From: Bacteroidales bacterium
Lineage (GTDB): Bacteria; Bacteroidota; Bacteroidia; Bacteroidales; VadinHA17
Length of the DNA: 64,000 nucleotides
NCBI GenBank assembly: GCA_029210565.1
Contig: JARGFQ010000001.1
Span: 126,656-190,655 of the forward strand
Reading direction: 5' to 3'
Part shown: in pieces, positions 63,146 to 64,000 of the stretch
Layout of the letters: every line of letters begins with the position of its first letter
Position numbering within the stretch: position 1 is the stretch's first letter
Notes under the pieces: generated by a model
What the model saw: the letters and a program-made list of their open reading frames with translations, nothing else
What the model was told of the DNA's origin: nothing
The model's database searches: none
Made by a program: the position numbers and the translations under genes

Positions 63146-63373
63146 ATGGCAAAGATAAAAGGTGCAGTTGTTATTGACACAGAGAGGTGCAAGGGCTGCG
63201 AAGTGTGCGTCGTCACCTGCCCTACGGACACCCTGGCGCTGGCTGTGGAGGTTAACGCCAAGGGATACCATTACTGTTACGCTGCCAATCCTGAGACATG
63301 CATTGGCTGCGCAAACTGTGCGGTGGTATGTCCTGACGGAGTGATCACGGTATACAAGATAAAGGTGGGATAA
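63146..63373 (+). CDS. 2x[4Fe-4S] ferredoxin subunit of 2-oxoacid:ferredoxin oxidoreductase
   Basis: A 75-residue ferredoxin with [12 protein letters not shown] and [12 protein letters not shown], each a complete CX2CX2CX3C site. This is the delta-type subunit of VOR/KOR enzymes, which shuttles electrons from the thiamine site to soluble ferredoxin. The next gene, a VorB-type subunit, starts 23 bases later. Confidence 0.93.
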   Translation: MAKIKGAVVIDTERCKGCEVCVVTCPTDTLALAVEVNAKGYHYCYAANPETCIGCANCAVVCPDGVITVYKIKVG

Positions 63374-63396
63374 GAAAAAGAAAAACAACTATATAC

Positions 63397-64000
63397 ATGG
63401 AAAAGGAACTGAGACTGATGAAAGGCAACGAGGCTGTCGCCGAGGCGGCGATACGCGCCGGTGCCGACGGTTATTTCGGGTATCCCATCACTCCGCAGAG
63501 CGAGATACTTGAATATCTTATGGAGGCCAACCCGCAGGTCACCACCGGCATGGTGGTGCTGCAGGCTGAGAGCGAGGTTGCGGCCATAAACATGGTTTAC
63601 GGCGGTGCCGCATGCGGGAAGAAGGTGATGACCTCATCATCGTCACCCGGCATAAGCCTGAAGCAGGAGGGTATTACATACATAGCAGGCGCTGAGCTGC
63701 CCTGCCTGATCGTCAATGTGGTGCGCGGAGGTCCCGGCCTGGGAACAATACAGCCGGCACAGAGCGATTACTTTCAGGCTACCAAGGGGGGAGGGCACGG
63801 CGACTATCATCTGATAGTCCTTGCACCTTCGTCAGTGCAGGAGATGGCCGACTTTGTGGAGCTGGCGTTCGATCTCGCATTCAAGTACAGAAACCCCACC
63901 ATGATACTCTCTGACGGCGCCATAGGACAGATGATGGAAAAGGTGTGGCTCAAGCCGCAGAAAAAGAGGTCGGAGGAGATACTGCCCTGGGCAACGACAG
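63397..64000 (+). CDS. vorB: 2-oxoacid:ferredoxin oxidoreductase alpha subunit (VorB/KorA-like), cut by window
   Basis: The ATG at 63397 opens an alpha-type subunit that continues past the right edge. It reads [20 protein letters not shown], then [13 protein letters not shown], and [18 protein letters not shown], all conserved in VorB/KorA proteins. These proteins with the ferredoxin subunit oxidise branched or keto 2-oxoacids to acyl-CoA, reducing ferredoxin. The remaining thiamine (VorA) and gamma subunits presumably follow. Only about 200 residues are visible. Confidence 0.9.
   Translation, partial: MEKELRLMKGNEAVAEAAIRAGADGYFGYPITPQSEILEYLMEANPQVTTGMVVLQAESEVAAINMVYGGAACGKKVMTSSSSPGISLKQEGITYIAGAELPCLIVNVVRGGPGLGTIQPAQSDYFQATKGGGHGDYHLIVLAPSSVQEMADFVELAFDLAFKYRNPTMILSDGAIGQMMEKVWLKPQKKRSEEILPWATT

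Overview
The window looks like part of the chromosome of a strictly anaerobic, fermentative member of the Bacteroidota, probably Bacteroidales-like. Evidence includes several Bacteroidota-type promoters (TTTG, 19-20 bases, TANNTTTG), many secreted or lipoprotein hydrolases, DUF4221-type lipoproteins with small NVEAL-like secreted peptides, a SiaC-type phosphoprotein, and oxygen-sensitive enzymes throughout (hybrid cluster protein, glycyl radical enzyme, [FeFe]-hydrogenase proteins with HydE and HydG, 2-oxoacid:ferredoxin oxidoreductase). No rRNA, tRNA, CRISPR array, insertion sequence or integrase was seen.

Layout. 1-4.4 kb: truncated 2-hydroxyacyl-CoA dehydratase activase, then a ferredoxin-hcp nitrosative-stress operon with its divergent Crp/Fnr regulator (HcpR) and a perfect operator. 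4.4-13.4 kb: M3 peptidase, small secreted protein, a glycyl radical enzyme with its activase that matches trans-4-hydroxy-L-proline dehydratase residue for residue, a cytidylate-kinase-like protein and malic enzyme. 13.5-20.8 kb: ROK kinase, MFS sugar transporter, sulfatase, Gfo/Idh/MocA oxidoreductase and a HEAT-repeat protein, probably a (sulfated) glycan module. 20.9-25.6 kb: response regulator, YaiO-like barrel, SPOR/HEAT membrane protein and processive GT2, a likely exopolysaccharide export operon. 25.7-35.7 kb: secreted glycosidase-like proteins, SiaC, SpmA/B-like membrane protein, peptidases, phosphoesterase, NUDIX.

35.7-54.4 kb is the centre of interest: a divergent hydrogenase-family locus. 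Leftward: a [2Fe-2S] protein, a PAS-type sensory [FeFe]-hydrogenase and a SpoIIE-like phosphatase. Rightward, in a compact operon: HydC, HydB and HydA homologues, a second sensory hydrogenase fused to a histidine kinase, a stand-alone receiver, a receiver-kinase hybrid, the NADH sensor Rex and a RibF-like FAD synthetase, followed by HydG, a doubled TM1266-type regulator and HydE. A Rex-type operator lies between the two arms. The HydA homologue keeps the four cysteines for the H-cluster cubane and all accessory clusters, but has Leu, Ala, Thr and Met where catalytic enzymes have the proton-relay Glu and Cys and the cofactor-contacting Met and Lys. HydB has lost its N-terminal [2Fe-2S] ligands. 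None of the three H-cluster proteins here has an ordinary catalytic site, so the locus may be a redox or H2 sensing system, or an electron-transfer complex that is no longer a normal hydrogenase.

54.4-64 kb: C69 dipeptidase, an AT-rich island with two copies of a six-cysteine peptide plus DUF4221 lipoprotein cassette (each behind a 20-bp-phased repeat array and an almost identical promoter), ADP-forming acyl-CoA synthetase, aminotransferase, and the start of a vor-type 2-oxoacid:ferredoxin oxidoreductase operon. The last genes would ferment amino acids to acyl-CoA, ATP and reduced ferredoxin, which the redox proteins of the hydrogenase locus could use or sense.
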